64,000 bases of DNA from Cochliopodium minus (lineage: Eukaryota > Discosea > Himatismenida > Cochliopodiidae): positions 224,952 to 288,951 of the forward strand of contig JAMYWO010000014.1 of assembly GCA_024220525.1 (NCBI GenBank). The letters run 5' to 3'. How positions within the stretch are numbered: position 1 is the stretch's first letter; every line of letters begins with the position of its first letter. Position numbers and translations under genes: made by a program. Of this stretch, positions 47,047-60,500 are shown piece after piece. The notes beneath the pieces are model-generated. The model was not told the origin of the DNA. It ran no database searches and was given only the letters and a program-made list of their open reading frames with translations.

Positions 47047-49071
47047 ATGGTGAATGTTGTTGGTAAAAATAGAAAATCAAATAATCAAGAGATAATTAGA
47101 ATATAAAAATCGTTTCGAAAAAAAAAGTTTTTATAAATATTTTAACAAAATATACCTTAAAGATCCAGGAGATTTAGATAGGTCAACCAATTTTAAAAAT
47201 TACAATCATCATAATATTTATCATAATTTTAAAATTTTTTATATATAACAAAAAGATTGTTCCTTATTAGCATGAGTGTGACAGTATTTTTAATGCAAGC
47301 AGGATTTTGTAAAGAAACACAGAATTCTCACAAAAAATAAATTTTTTTAAAAACTTGATTATAGGCATGTTGGAATCAGGGTGAGAATATCTTTGAATGG
47401 AAACATCTCTTTATTTAAATATAAATTTGTTAATTTTTTTTTTTTAAAAAGATGTGTTACTAAAGTTAACACAGATACCATCATCTTCAAGGTAATGATC
47501 TATTCATCTCATCTCTTTTAATTCTCAATTTAAAATCCTAGTGTGTGCTCGACATATGCACGGGTGCTCTTGTCTATTGGTCAGTAGGATTCATGTTTGC
47601 CTTTGGAGGAGACTATAACAATAATTGTGGCAATTGTAATGGATTCATAGGTGTAGAAAATCCATTTTTGATAGGTTTAACAGATAAAGCCTTTATCTTT
47701 TTCTTCTTTGGTAAAATTCCAACAAAATAATCATTTTTCAACAAAATTCTAAATCTTATTCTTTATGAATCAAACAAAACAAGAATTCTGTTTTTGTGGT
47801 GCATGTAAAGATTTTCCCATCTCCTCAAATTTTTTTGTTTTGAAATTTTCACAATTAATTTCATCATTTTTTTTTTTATATATATTATTTAAGCCTCAAC
47901 TATTGTTTCCGGAGCAATTGCAGAACGTATGAAATGGCAAGGTAAAAATCAAATTCAATATAATAATTTTTCAAATCAATTTGATTTTGATTAAATATAA
48001 TTATATAATTTGCATATGAGAGCACATAATTACAATTCATCTTAATCATATCAACCAAAATCTAAACTACATTTAGGATATATCTTGCATGTTATCTTCA
48101 TGTCAGGATTGATTTTTCCAGTAGTAGCACATTGGTTTTGGAGTCCAAACGGATGGCTGTCCATCACGGGAAAAGCAGAGAAAGTACTTTTCCAAAGAGG
48201 AGCAATGGATTACGCAGGATCAGGAGTGGTGCATCTCGTAGGAGGATCATCCTCATTCATTGCAGCAAAAGCAGTGGGTTACAGAAACGAGTTTTTGACG
48301 GATGAAGACAGAAGAACTGCAAAGAATGCAAAGTTGTATGTGCCCAGGTTTGAGTGGGATCCCAAGAATACTGTTTGGAGGGTCAACGAGCTTCCTCCTA
48401 GTGACAAAAACATTGCTACTCTTGGTGTATGGCTCTTGTGGTTTGGATGGTAATAAAAAGAATCACAAAAAAATCTTTAATTTTTTTTTTTAGTTTTAAT
48501 TAATAAATTTCATAAGGAAATTTCTTTTTTTAAATTATAATTCATTTTTATATTAATTTTTTTTTTTATTTGTAGGTATGGTTTCAATTGTGGATCCATC
48601 ATTGTTTTAAATGGAAAAACAGGGCTTATTGGAAGAGTCGCAATCAACACAACTTTGGGAGGATCTTCTGGCGCTATCATTGCTATTACTATTGGACGTA
48701 TAATGAATCGTGACCAGCTCTACTTGAAATACGTAAAAAATAATTATTTTTTATTTTAATTGTTTTTTATTTAATTTTTATTTTTTATTTTTATATCGCA
48801 TTTTTTAATTATTTTTAGAATCTTGGAGACCTTAATAATGGTGTACTTGCAGGTATTGTTTCCACCACTGGAAACTGTGCTTATACTCATCCATGGGCAT
48901 CCATAGCGATAGGAGCAGTGGGAGGATTCATTTTCAAGCTTTCCTCCTCTTTCTTGTTGCATCCCAGAATAAGGATTGATGATCCCTTGGATGCTTCTCC
49001 TGTCCATGGTTTTTGTGGAGCATGGGGACTATTTGCAAATGGTTTGTTTGCAGGTAAAGAAAATAATTTTA

Positions 49072-49115
<44 letters not shown>

Positions 49116-49547
49116 ATTTTTTTATTTTGTATTCTATTTTTATTTTGATTTATTTTTTAGCTCCTAATTTAATGAATCAAGTTGCTCAATCATCCGCAAG
49201 GGGAGGTGGTCTCTTTTATGGCTATGGACTCAACTTAATCATCCAAATCATTGCCATTTTATGTATTATTTTCTGGGTAGTGGCCTGGACAGTTGTTTCA
49301 TTTGGAATAATGTAAAAATATTTTTTTAATTTTTTATTTTATATTTTAAATTTTTTTTAAAAGGTACTTGTTCGACAGGAATAGAGGCACCAACGCTTAT
49401 TTCTTTGTTAGAGGTCAACAAAACTTTGGTTTGGGATTCGGATATCATGATCCAGACAACATCACTACCAAATTTACTAACGCTAATGAAGGAACAACAG
49501 GTTGGATCAACCCTAACGATATCCTTCTCAACAGTGTTGATGATTAA
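47047..49547 (+). CDS. ammonium transporter 1 (Amt/Rh family)
   Basis: Complete gene. The first coding exon is MVNVV at 47047, then tiny exons build DPGDLDSMSVTVFLMQAGFC and MLESG. Family blocks: VTKVNTDTIIFKCVLDICTG, VYWSVGFMFAFGG, STIVSGAIAERMKWQGYI, GSGVVHLVGGSSSFIAAKAV (first pore His), LGVWLLWFGWYGFNCGS, ASPVHGFCGAWGLFANGLFA (second pore His) and a final helix IIQIIAILCIIFWVVAWT. About eleven membrane helices, then tail RGTNAYFFVRGQQNFGLGF ending LLNSVDD. Role: electrogenic or NH3-like uptake of ammonium across a membrane; in dictyostelids such transporters also sense ammonia during development. Tandem with transporter 2 at 49793, with conversion tracts between them. Confidence 0.93.
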
Positions 49548-49792
49548 TTTGATCTCAAAAGAATATTTTAAAATTAAAAAAAAATATGTATATTTATAAA
49601 CTCTGTTGAATGATATGAACTTTGTTTTTATATCGGGTTTGTATTTGAACGATCACTTTCAAAAAAAAAAAATATCAAATTTTTTTGGTAAAATTTCAGA
49701 ACAAATAAGAAAAAGAAACTAAAATTTTGATTATTTTTCAAATTATATAAAAATAATAAATAAAAAATAGGAATAAAAATAAAAAGATAAGG

Positions 49793-51987
49793 ATGGTTGG
49801 AATTGTTGGTGAATATATTTTGAGATATTCAAATTGATTATTAATATTTATACTTAAAAATAGATCCGGGCGATCTTGATAGAACTTTTTTGATTGTGAT
49901 GGCTATTTTTGTCTTTGTGATGCAAAGTGGCTTTTGTATGTTGGAATCAGGGTAACCCAAGTTTAACAAAAAAAAAGATATCAATATTGAATTATTTTCA
50001 ATTGACATAAATTACTTAACTTTTTTTTATTTTAGATGTGTAACAAAAGTGAATATAGATACCATTATCTTCAAGGTAAATTATATTTTTCTTCTTTGCA
50101 AATTTATGAATTCCTTCATGTTAAAAAATAAAATCACAAATATAAATTATCTTTTGTTAAAAATATTAGTCAGTGTTGGATATATGTACGGGAGCTTTAA
50201 CTTATTGGTCTGTTGGGTTCATGTTTGCCTTTGTAAAAAAAATTTCTAAAAAAAATTTTTGAGGATTTTAGTTAATAATCAATCTTTCTTAGGGTGGTGA
50301 TTTCAATTCGAATTGTAAAAATTGCAATGGATTTATTGGTGTAGAAAATCCATTTTTGATTGGATTGACAGATCTAGCATTCATCTTTTTCTTTTTTGGT
50401 AAACTTCCTTCCCACCTTTCAAATATAATTTTTTTATTTTATAACGAATTATTTTTATTTGATGTCATAAATAGAATTCTGCTTTTGTTCTGCATGTATA
50501 CCTCTTTCTTTAATTGTTAAATAAGGTTGTTGAAAAAAATTTTGATTTTTTTTTTTTCTCAAAATTATAGCAACGACAATCGTTTCGGGCGCAATTGCAG
50601 AACGTATGAAATGGCAAGGTAAAAAAATATAATCTTTTGCGATATTAAACAAATCTATCATCCTTATTAATCATAATTTTGAATTATTTAATACTGATGA
50701 TATCCAAATAAACACAAATTAGGATATATCTTGCACGCAATCTTCATGTCTTCTTGGATGTTCCCAGTGGTATCTCACTGGCTCTGGAGCACCAACGGCT
50801 GGCTCTCCATCACCAGCACGACAGGAAACGCGCTCTGGCAAAGAGGATCAATGGACTTCGCAGGATCAGGAGTGGTGCATCTCGTAGGAGGATCATCCTC
50901 ATTCATTGCAGCAAAAGCAGTGGGTTACAGAAACGAGTTTTTGACGGATGAAGACAGAAGAACTGCAAAGAATGCAAAGTTGTATGTGCCCAGGTTTGAG
51001 TGGGATCCCAAGGAGTCTGTTTGGAGGGTCAACGAGCTTCCTCCTAGTGACAAAAACGTTGCTACTCTTGGTGTGTGGATTTTGTGGTTTGGATGGTAAT
51101 AAAAAGAATCACAAAAAAATCTTAAATTTTTTTTTTTAGTTTTAATTAATAAATTTCATAAGGAAATTTCTTTTAATTTTATATTAATTTTTTTTTAATT
51201 TGTAGGTATGGTTTCAATTGTGGTTCTATCATAACTTTGAATGGAAAAACAGGGCTTATTGGAAGAGTCGCAATCAACACAACTTTGGGAGGTTCCACTT
51301 CTGCCATTGTATGTATTGCCATTGGACGTATAATGAATCACGACCAGTTGTACTTGAAATACGTATAAAATTTTTTTTTTTTTTGATTTCTTTGTTATTT
51401 TTTATTTTTTATTTTTATATTTTGTTTAATTTATTCTTTATTTTTTTATTTCTTTGTTATTTTATTTTATTTTATTATTTTCTTATTTGAATTTATTGTA
51501 TTTTTAGAATCTTGGAGATCTTAATAATGGAGCACTAGCAGGTATTGTATCAATCACAGGAAACTGTGCTTATACTCATCCATGGGCATCCATAGCGATA
51601 GGAGCAGTGGGAGGATTCATCTACAAGCTTTCCTCCGCTTTCTTGTTGCATCCCAAAATAAGAATAGATGATCCCTTGGATGCTTCTCCTGTCCATGGTT
51701 TTTGTGGTGTTTGGGGTGTTGTTGCAAATGGTGTTTTTGCAGGTAAAGAAAATCAAATTTTATTATTATTTTTTTTTTAAAAAAACTTTAATTTTTATTT
51801 TCTATATTTAAATTTTTTTTTTTTTTTAGTAATTATCTTTTATTTTAAATTTATTTTTGTTTGTTAATTTTTTTTCATTTTTATTCTTTTTTATTCTTTA
51901 TTTTGAAAAATTTAGTTCCTCATTTTTTGGATGAAGCAGCTTTGTCTCCACAAAGAGGGGGAGGTATCTTTTACGGTTATGGACTCA
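49793..51987 (+). CDS. ammonium transporter 2, 5' exons (3' part at 30444-30966)
   Basis: Begins at 49793 (MVGIV, then DPGDLDRTFLIVMAIFVFVM), same exon plan as transporter 1. Blocks: CMLESG, DICTGALTYWSVGFMFAF, STIVSGAIAERMKWQ analogue, SGVVHLVGGSSSFIAAKAVG, LGVWILWFGWYGFNCGS, SPVHGFCGVWGVVANGVFA. It breaks off inside the exon encoding RGGGIFYGYGL at the N at 51988. The final 77 bases recur at 30444-30520, where the gene runs on to its stop. Between 50859 and 51012 it is identical, base for base, to 48213-48366 of transporter 1. Confidence 0.93.
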
Positions 51988-51988
51988 N
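51988..51988. other. single-N scaffold join (false adjacency)
   Basis: Joins the middle of a transporter exon to the middle of a cation-channel exon. Neither reading frame carries on across it, and the transporter continues at 30444. Confidence 0.92.
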
Positions 51989-54900
51989 TTCAATTTCTTC
52001 CGTCAACATCCTGCTCACAACTTGGTAAATAAAATTTTATTTAAGACAATTTTAATCATCAATTTTATAATGAAAATTTCTAATATTTATTTTTTTTCTA
52101 AAAATATTTTTATTTTTTTGTTTCAAATTTTTTATATTTTATTTTTCATTTTTTATTTTTCATTTTTTATTTTTTATTTTTTATTATTTATTTTTTATTT
52201 TCTATTTTTTATTTCAAATTTTATATTTTTTATTTTTTATTTTTTATTTTTTATTTTTTATTTTATTTCAAATTTTTTTATTTCATTTTCATTTAACTTC
52301 TTTTATTATTAAAATTAACTTTTAATTCATTTTCCATTTTCATTTAAAAGTTTTAAAGTTTTTAATTTTTAATTAATTTTTTTTTTATTTTAATTTAATT
52401 TTTATTCAATTCTATTATTATATTTTAATTCTTTTATTTTTTATTTTTATTTTTAAAAGTAATTTCCCGGATGTGATGACGCCATTCTACCAAGTTTCAT
52501 GGTGGAGTTTCCTCTTCTTCATCTCCTTCTTCGCCTTCGGATACTACCTTTTCCATCCCATCGTATTGGCAGTCACCTACCAGTCCTACAAACTCAACAT
52601 GAAGACTCAGAAAACTCGTAGGGAGACTCGTCGAATTGAATATTTGACTCGTGCTTTCAAACTTCTTGACCCTGGTGATACTGGTGAACTCAAATTGGGA
52701 ACTTTTTCTTTGGGTAAATTATTTTTCGAATTTAATTTTAAATTCAACTTTTTTATTTCATTTTATTTTTTCATTTTCCTCCTCTTGATTTTTTTGTTTT
52801 TTAAATGATTTTTAATTTAAATTAATTTTCCAATTCATTTTTCTTGATTTTTTTGATATTTTTAAACTTACAATTTAATTTGTTAAATTTAATTTGTTTC
52901 ATTTTTTAGATTTTAATTTTATGTTTGTTTTTTCATTTCATTTGGGTTCTTTATTTTTTTAATTTGGTTTTAACTTAGTTTACATTTTTTCTTTTTAGAA
53001 TTTTTTTGAATATTTTATCATTTTTTTTTAATTATTATTTTTTTAATATGATTTTTTTTTTTATCAAAAAATAGTTCTTGACGAATTGGCAACATACTCA
53101 GACTTACCAAAAATCAAAACTAAAAATTACAAATATTTCTTCACCTACACGGCTAACCAAAAGTCCGCCATCTCTTTAAACAATTTTCTGGAATTTCCCC
53201 GCCATTTGTCCAAAAAGTTTTTCTCCAAAAGAGATCCCGTCACACATTCTCTCTTTCCCACGTTTTTTAATTCTAATGCTGGAAAGATCTTCATCAAACT
53301 TTTCACCAATCCTATTTTTGAGTAAATTTTTTTTATTTAAATTTGTTTTATTTAAAACATTTTTTTTTGTTTATTTCAATTTATTTTTTTTCGAGTAAAA
53401 CATTTTTTTGTTTATTTTTTTATTTATTTCGCTTGATTTTATTTTTATATGATATTTGTTTTAATTCATTTTTTTATTTTAAAATTTAAATTTTTACATT
53501 TATTTTCAATTAATTTTTATTTGATATTTTTCGAGTTTTTATTCAATTTTTTATTTAATTCTATTTAATTTTGTTTTTTGTATCAATTAATTTATTTTAT
53601 TTATTTTTTTTTTAAAAAAAAATCAGTACTTTGTATCACTCACTTTTGTTGGTAAACTTTGCATTGGTGCTTTACGAAACATATTTATTGTTGAACGGAA
53701 AGAGTTCCTCATACGCGGTGGAATGTATCGAACTCACTCTTTCTTTCATTTACGCTGTTGGAATCCTTTTAAAGGCCTTTGCCTTTGGTTTCAAAATTTA
53801 CTTAAGATCCTTTCTCGCGTAAAAAAAAATGAATAAAATTAAAATTTTTCTTAATTAAAATTTTATTAATTTAAAATTAAAAGAAAACTAAAGAAAAATA
53901 AATAATAAATATTGATTTATTTATATTCCAATTAAAATTAAAACAAAACAAAATAAAAAATAAAAATAAATAAATAAAATAAAATTATTTAAAATATTCC
54001 AAAGATTATTTCAATCAACAATAAAAATTTTCAAATTAAAAATTTTATTAATAAAAACCAACCGAAAAATTTAAAATAAAAATTCAATTAAAAAAATTAA
54101 TTTTTTTTTTTAGAAAATTAGAGGCATTGATAGTGATCGCAAACATAGTGGCACAACTTGTATTCATAGACAGCATTCACAACAGAATAGGGGTGGAGGA
54201 ATACAAGACGTTGATCGTCTTGCGTATTTTACGTCTCACCAAAATCATCACCATCATTCCCATCTATCGTATGTTGTTTGAGGTTCTTGCTGGTTTCAGT
54301 TTGTATTTTGGAAGTATTTTGACCAATTTGGTCGCTGTATATTTTTTCTTCACTTATGTTGGTAAAGAAATAATTTTTTTTATTTTTTATTTTTTATTTT
54401 TTATTTTTTATTTTTTATTTCAAATTTTTTATTTCAAATTATTATTTCAAATTTTTTATTTTTTATTTCAAATTTTTTATTTTTTATTTCAAATTTTTTA
54501 TTTTCTCGTTTTTATTTTTTAATTTAATTATTTTTTATTTTATATTTTTTATTTTTATTATTTTCTTCTTATTTTAATAATTTGATTTTATTATTTATTT
54601 TATAATAGGGATAATGAGTTTTGGAGGACTTCTTTACATAAACAACTCTGATTTGACAGGAAGTGTCTACGGGGCATCAAATTATTACTACTTTAATTTC
54701 AACGATTTTCCATCAGGCCTCTTTGTCAATTTTAACTTGCAAATCACGAATAACTGGAACAACATGTTCGAAGGGCTCGAGAGGGTCAGTTCTACTTCTG
54801 CAAGGTTGTACTTTAACATCTTTTGGACTTGTTCTGTTATTATTGTCACAAACGTATTTGTTGCTGCTTTGATTGAAGTAAAATTTAATTTTTTGTTTCT

Positions 54901-55147
54901 AATTTTTAATTTTAGTTTTAATTATTATTTTTTAATTTTTTCATTTTTTATTTTAAAGGGTCTGCTACCTAGATGGGAAAACTTGAGAAATTACACAATA
55001 AAACAACAAAAAAAGAAAGAAGAAGATGAAGAATCTGGCGAAGATGATGACAGTTCCTCTTCTATTGACATCAATGAAGACTTGGATTTTAAAAAAGATA
55101 TTACTTTCGGAAGTAATTTGGAGTATAACTTGGATTATGATGATTGA
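51989..55147 (+). CDS. two-pore cation channel (TPC), second half
   Basis: Exons 51989-52024, 52460-52714, about 53073-53322, 53625-53820, 54116-54361, 54610-54879 and about 54960-55147. Order: end of repeat I pore/S6 (ISSVNILLTTCNFPDVMTPF, YQVSWWSFLFFISFFAFGYY); linker with LLDPGDTG; repeat II S1-S3; S4 with spaced Arg (LRILRLTKIITIIPIYR); S5; selectivity filter ITNNWNNMFEG; S6 TCSVIIVTNVFVAALIEG; then an acidic Ser/Asp/Glu tail. NFPDVM and NNW filters are TPC hallmarks. Role: NAADP- or PI(3,5)P2-linked Ca/Na channel of endolysosomes or vacuoles. The first six-helix repeat is cut off by the N at 51988 and is not in the window. Confidence 0.88.
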
Positions 55148-55194
55148 AAAATAAATTTTGAAAAAAAAAATATTTTTTGAATTTTTTTAATTTT

Positions 55195-57249
55195 TTAATC
55201 ATCTTCATCTTCTTCTTCGTCTTCATCTTCTAACATATCAAGATCATTTGGTTCATATCCTTCCAACCTGTAAAAATCTCTCAAAATTCTTTTTGCTAGT
55301 TCTTGTCCTTTTTCTGCTGCTTCTTTAAATAAAGTTATGGTAGTGTATTTGTCATATGAAGGATCAATTTCATAATCTTTAATTTGCAAATAACCAACTT
55401 TAAGAAGAGAATAACCTTTAAAGAAAGAAAAATAAAAAAAATATAAAAAAAAAAATGATAAATTTTACCATCAGTTTCGAATTGACCAATCTGTAAATAT
55501 ATACAAATAGATTTATCTTTATCGTTTTCTTCATACAATTTAGCAAGTTCATAAGAAGAATCCAAGTCATTTGCCTCGTATCCTTTCGTGAAACTGTCAA
55601 TGGCACTTTGTATATTATTTTGAGAAAGATAAAGTTTTCCTAAACCAGCATAACCTCCCAAATTTCCCTTTTAAAATTGTTTTTATTTTTTATATTTAAT
55701 TTTTTATTATAATTTAATACCATTTCAATTCCTTTTAAAAAATATTCTTTTGCTTTTTCTTCATCTTTTTTAATACCTATTCCATTTAAATAAAATAATC
55801 CAAGTCTAGTCAAAGCATCGGGATCTAGAAATGAGAAAATAAAAAAAATTAATTGGATGAAAAAAAAAAAACAATATTTTTTTCTCACAATTTTTTTCGG
55901 CAGATCTTTCCCTGTTAAATTGAAATAAATTAAATTTTTTTATTTTTATTTTTATTTATTTGTTACACCAAATCTCTTGCATAGTTTAAATCTACTTTCA
56001 CATTTTCTGTACCAAATTGATAAGCAAGCGAAAGCTAAAAAAAAAAAAAAAGTGAAAGAATTTTTAAAAGAAAAAATAACAATACATAAAAAAAAGTCTT
56101 TTACATTGTATAACGCAACAGAATGACCCAATTCTGCAGATTTTTTGAAATATTCGAATGCTAAAAGTGCATCCTGCTTCACACCATCACCATCTAAAAA
56201 AAAAAAAAAAAAATTTTATAGAGAATAAAAAAAAAAGAAAAAAAAAATACCTTCATATAAAATTCCGATATTATTTAAAGCAGATCTGAAATTTTTCTTT
56301 TCACTTATTCTGTAATATTTCAGAGCAGTGTCTGTGTTTTTCTCAACATGATAGCCAAAATCATACATTCTCTTTTTTAAAAAAATAATAAAAATAAAAA
56401 TAATTTAAAATAATTCAAAAGTAATTTAAAAATAAAAAATAAAAAATATTCTTTATTACTCCCAAAAAAAAAGAACAAGTTTCATCTAATGGGTCTAAAT
56501 TGAATCCCATTTGAAAATAGTGATGTGCTTTTTTGTGATTCTCTTGTTTCACTCCGATTTTCTCCAAATAACAACCTTTAGATTTTAATATGATTTTTTT
56601 AAAATTTTTTGTTTTTTTTGAACAAAAAATTTACACCTAAATTTAATAAAAAAAAAATTGAATAAAAAAATAAAAAAAAATTTGAATAAAAATAATTTTT
56701 TTTTACCCAACAAATGAACATAATAATGCATCCTCTTTTAATCAAATTTTTTTTGAATTAAATTATTTTTATATAATTTAATGTTAATTTAATTTTTAAA
56801 ACCTTTATTTCCTTTGATGGAACTCTTTACAGACTTTAAAAAAGATCTTACTGAAAAATTGTTAACTTTTGATCTGTTGGGCCATATTTTGAGGAAGATA
56901 GAGGATAGTTGGCAATTCTCCTTTTTCATTCTTTCATTTGCAATATTCAAAACGTGATCCATCAACTCTTTCATGCCTAAAATTTTTACAAATAATGTAT
57001 TTCACTGAAATAAAAATTTTTTGAACTTAAATATATATTTTTTTGAAATATGTTTTATATTTTCACTATAAACTTAAAAGAGAAGAGATATTTACAGTTT
57101 TTATGCATTATATTCGATATTTTCAATATTGAGTGATATATATTTGAGAGAGATCTTTCCACATTTGAGCTTGATTCTGATTTTTTGGTTATCTCATTCA
57201 ACAAATTGTTTATTTCCAATGAATCTTTATTTTCATCGATGGTATCCAT
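55195..57249 (-). CDS. Sel1-like repeat (TPR) protein
   Basis: Starts ATG 57249 (MDTIDENKDSLEINNLLNEI) and has about ten exons. After a helical N-terminus (MKELMDHVLNIANERMKKEN) come at least six Sel1 units: HHYFQMGFNLDPLDETCSFF; NTDTALKYYRISEKKNFRSA with LNNIGILYEDGDGVKQ; ALLAFEYFKKSAELGHSVAL; LTRLGLFYLNGIGIKKDEEK; GLGKLYLSQNNIQSAIDSFT; TLFKEAAEKGQELAKRIL. The tail is very acidic (LEDEDEEEDEDD). Family: scaffold solenoids in ER-associated degradation, chitin synthase activation and signalling; I cannot tell which. Lies 48 bases from the convergent channel gene. Confidence 0.8.
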
Positions 57250-57558
57250 CCTCTAAATTGAGCCTCCCCTTTTATTTTTTATTTTATTTATATTTTTTTC
57301 ATATTTCTTGGAGGCAATGAATTTTGAAGTTATTATCTTTATTGAGTAAGGTTATTATGTGTCTTAATTTTATTTTGGATCAAAAAACAAAGGAATGTAA
57401 GTGAGGATAACTTAAAATGAAAATTTTTTTTACAATTATGAGAAAATATATTCGTAAAAGAAATTTAAAATATGAATCAAAGTGAATTTTCAAGATTTAA
57501 TAGAAGAAGCTTTAAATAAAATAATTTTGTGTAAAAATATTAATTAGAAAAAAATAAT
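57250..57558. other. intergenic region
   Basis: About 300 bases between the start of the Sel1 gene and the end of the VWA8 gene. AT-rich, no supported feature. Confidence 0.45.
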
Positions 57559-60500
57559 TTAGAAATCCCTCAACATCTGATCTGTGAAAATCTGTTTTAT
57601 GATCAAGGGCAAGTTTTTGGTGTTCTCACAGATGTGAGATTTTCCTAGAGGAAGGATCTTTTGATATCTTCCGCTTCATTACCGCTCGATATGAAAATGA
57701 TGGAGGTGTTCACTTTTCGTTTTTCTGCATAATTTCAGAAATCTTCTTGGAAGAGATATCATATCTATTTAATTTTAAAATAAATTATTGAAATATTTAA
57801 AATAAATTAATAAATTTAATATTAAAATAGAAAATAAAACCTCTTTAAATTTGCATCTGATAAAACAAAGCAAAAATAATCATCTGCTTCTTTTTCAAAA
57901 AACCAAATCTATTCCCATATCTATAGCTCTAAAATAAAAATAAAAATAAAAATAAAAATAAAAATAAAATAAAAAATAAAAATAAAAATAAAATAAAAAT
58001 AAAAAAATAAAAAATAAAAAATAAAAAATAAAAAATAAAAAAATAAAAATAAAAAAAATAAAAATAAAAAAATAAAAAAATAAAATAAAAAAATAAAAAT
58101 AAAAATAAAAAAATAAAAATAAAATAAAAAAATAAAAATAAAAATAAAAATAAAAATAAAAATAAAAATAAAAAAATAAAATAAATAAAATAAAAATAAA
58201 ATAAAAATAAAAATAAAAAATATTTTTTACTCTAAAGTCTTGTCTCTCTGAAGAACAATACTCAGTATGTGCTTGAATTTTTTAAGGATTTGAAACTGTG
58301 AAGGAAATTTACTTTATAGTTATAAACTATTTATTTATTTTACAATTTCTTTCCGTCTTTGGGAGGTTTGTCGAATGGTACAAAAACAGATGAAGGGCTG
58401 TCTCCAGAATGACCTTGTTTAAAAAATAAAAAATTATTTGTAAAAAAAAATTGAAAATAAAAACTCTTTAAAATAAATCTAAAATAAAATAAAAATAAAA
58501 AAAATTGAAAATAAAATATTAAATAAAAAAAATTTTTTTACGGCATATTCATATTTATCATTTTTTGAATTAAACGAGTGAACAATCAACAAAAAATATT
58601 GACAAAGTCTATCCAATCTTCCATCCTCACTGTTGAACCTGTACATTGAAGCAGAAACATCGAAAACGAACAAAATTCTTTTTTTATTTTGTTGGAAGAA
58701 ACTGCTTTTGTTTTCATCTTTGCCTCTTTTCTTGTAAACATTTTTCTCACCAAGAACATTCTCAACAAGCCTCATTTCATCGATTTCTTCATTATAAAAT
58801 AAAAAATAAAAAATAAAAAAGAATAAATAAAAAAAAAATGAAAAATTAAAAATAAAAAATAAAAAATAAAAATAAAAATAAAAACTGTAAAAATAAAAAA
58901 TAAAAAATAAAAAATAAAAAATAAAATAAATTTAAAAATAAAAACAGTAAAAAAAAATTAAAAAAATAAAATAAAAAATAAAAAATAAAAAATAAAAAAT
59001 AAAAAATAAAAAATAAAAAATAAAAAATAAAAAATAAAAAATAAAAATAAAAATTTGAAATAAAAAATTTAAAATAAAAAATAAAAATAAATGAAATAAT
59101 AAAAATAAAAAAAAACAAAAACAAAAAATTATTTAAAAATGAAAATAAAAATAAAATATTTAATTTATATTTAATTTATATTTTCTTCTACCTCCTTCAT
59201 TTTTTCTTTTTAACCAAGTTCTTTCTTTTTCTTTACTTTCAACTCCATCTAAAACAAGTTTAAGCTGATTGATTTGGGTTTCAACTTCCTTCAAGTAGTT
59301 CTCGTACAAAGATGCTTCAAAATTGGAAAGCTCAATTTCGGAGAGTTTCTTTTGGAGAGCCTGTTGTGCCATTTCTTTTTGCACTTTGAGAATTTCTTCG
59401 CTTATTTGTTCTTTTTCAGATTCTGAGATTTCTTCAATGGGCTTTCCTGTATCAACCCTTCTAATCCCCATTTTACCTCCAATTCCTTCTCCTATTCAAA
59501 ATAAAAGAAAAGTTAAAAAATGAAAAAATAAAAAACAAAAATAAAATTTATAATAAAAAATAAAAATAAAAAATATTAAAATGAAAAACAAAAAATGAAA
59601 AACAAAAAATTGAAAATTGAAAAATAAAAAATGAAAATTGAAAATAAAAAATTGAAAATTAAAAACTTAATAGTATAAAAGAATAAAAAATAAAAATAAA
59701 TTAAATAAAAACAAAAAATGAAAAATTAAATAAAACTTCACCTTCATTCCCTTGACTTCCTTTTCCATTATTTCTTTTCTGTTTGTTTGGAATTGAAGAA
59801 CCTCCTCCTTGTCCATCACCATCTCCCTCTCCGTCCATTTGTTGTTTATCATTCTCTGTAAATTGTTCTATGTTTCCACCCTCATATTCGGTAACCAAAG
59901 TCAACAATTTTTGGTTGTTTTGTCCAATAATTTGCCTCCACTCTTGAAGTTCTTTTTCCAAAGCAAGTGGATCTAATTGGAAATACGAAATCAACCCATC
60001 TTTTTGTAGAATGAAACAGTTTCCATTTTTATGTTCCTGAATTGAAATAATCAAGTTTGGTGATCCTTTGTGAACTGGATTGGGCAATTTGATAACTCTT
60101 AAAGTTTCTAAATTTTAAATTTAAATCAATTAACATTTTAAATTTTTTTGTAAAAAATATTTTTTACTTCTCTCAAAGTGAACAATTTCCAGGTACAATT
60201 CTTGTTTGTTGCCTATTTCTCTTTTTCTTAGATGAACTATTTGGTTGGTTTTCCCAAGAAAAAAAGATTGCAATGTTGCTTCCTCGGAAACCTTTTCTTC
60301 TTCACTCTTTCTAACACAAGTAAATATTTGGGTGCTTGTAGGAGAAAAATGAGTTAAATTGGAAAATGGATCAGAAACAAAATTAAACAAAGTTTCGTTT
60401 GAAGTAAGAACAGTTTGACCCAAATTATTGTTAAATAAAGAATGGATATTTCTTGGAACGTATGATCTATTATTTTTGACTTGCCAAGAATCAGTGTCGT

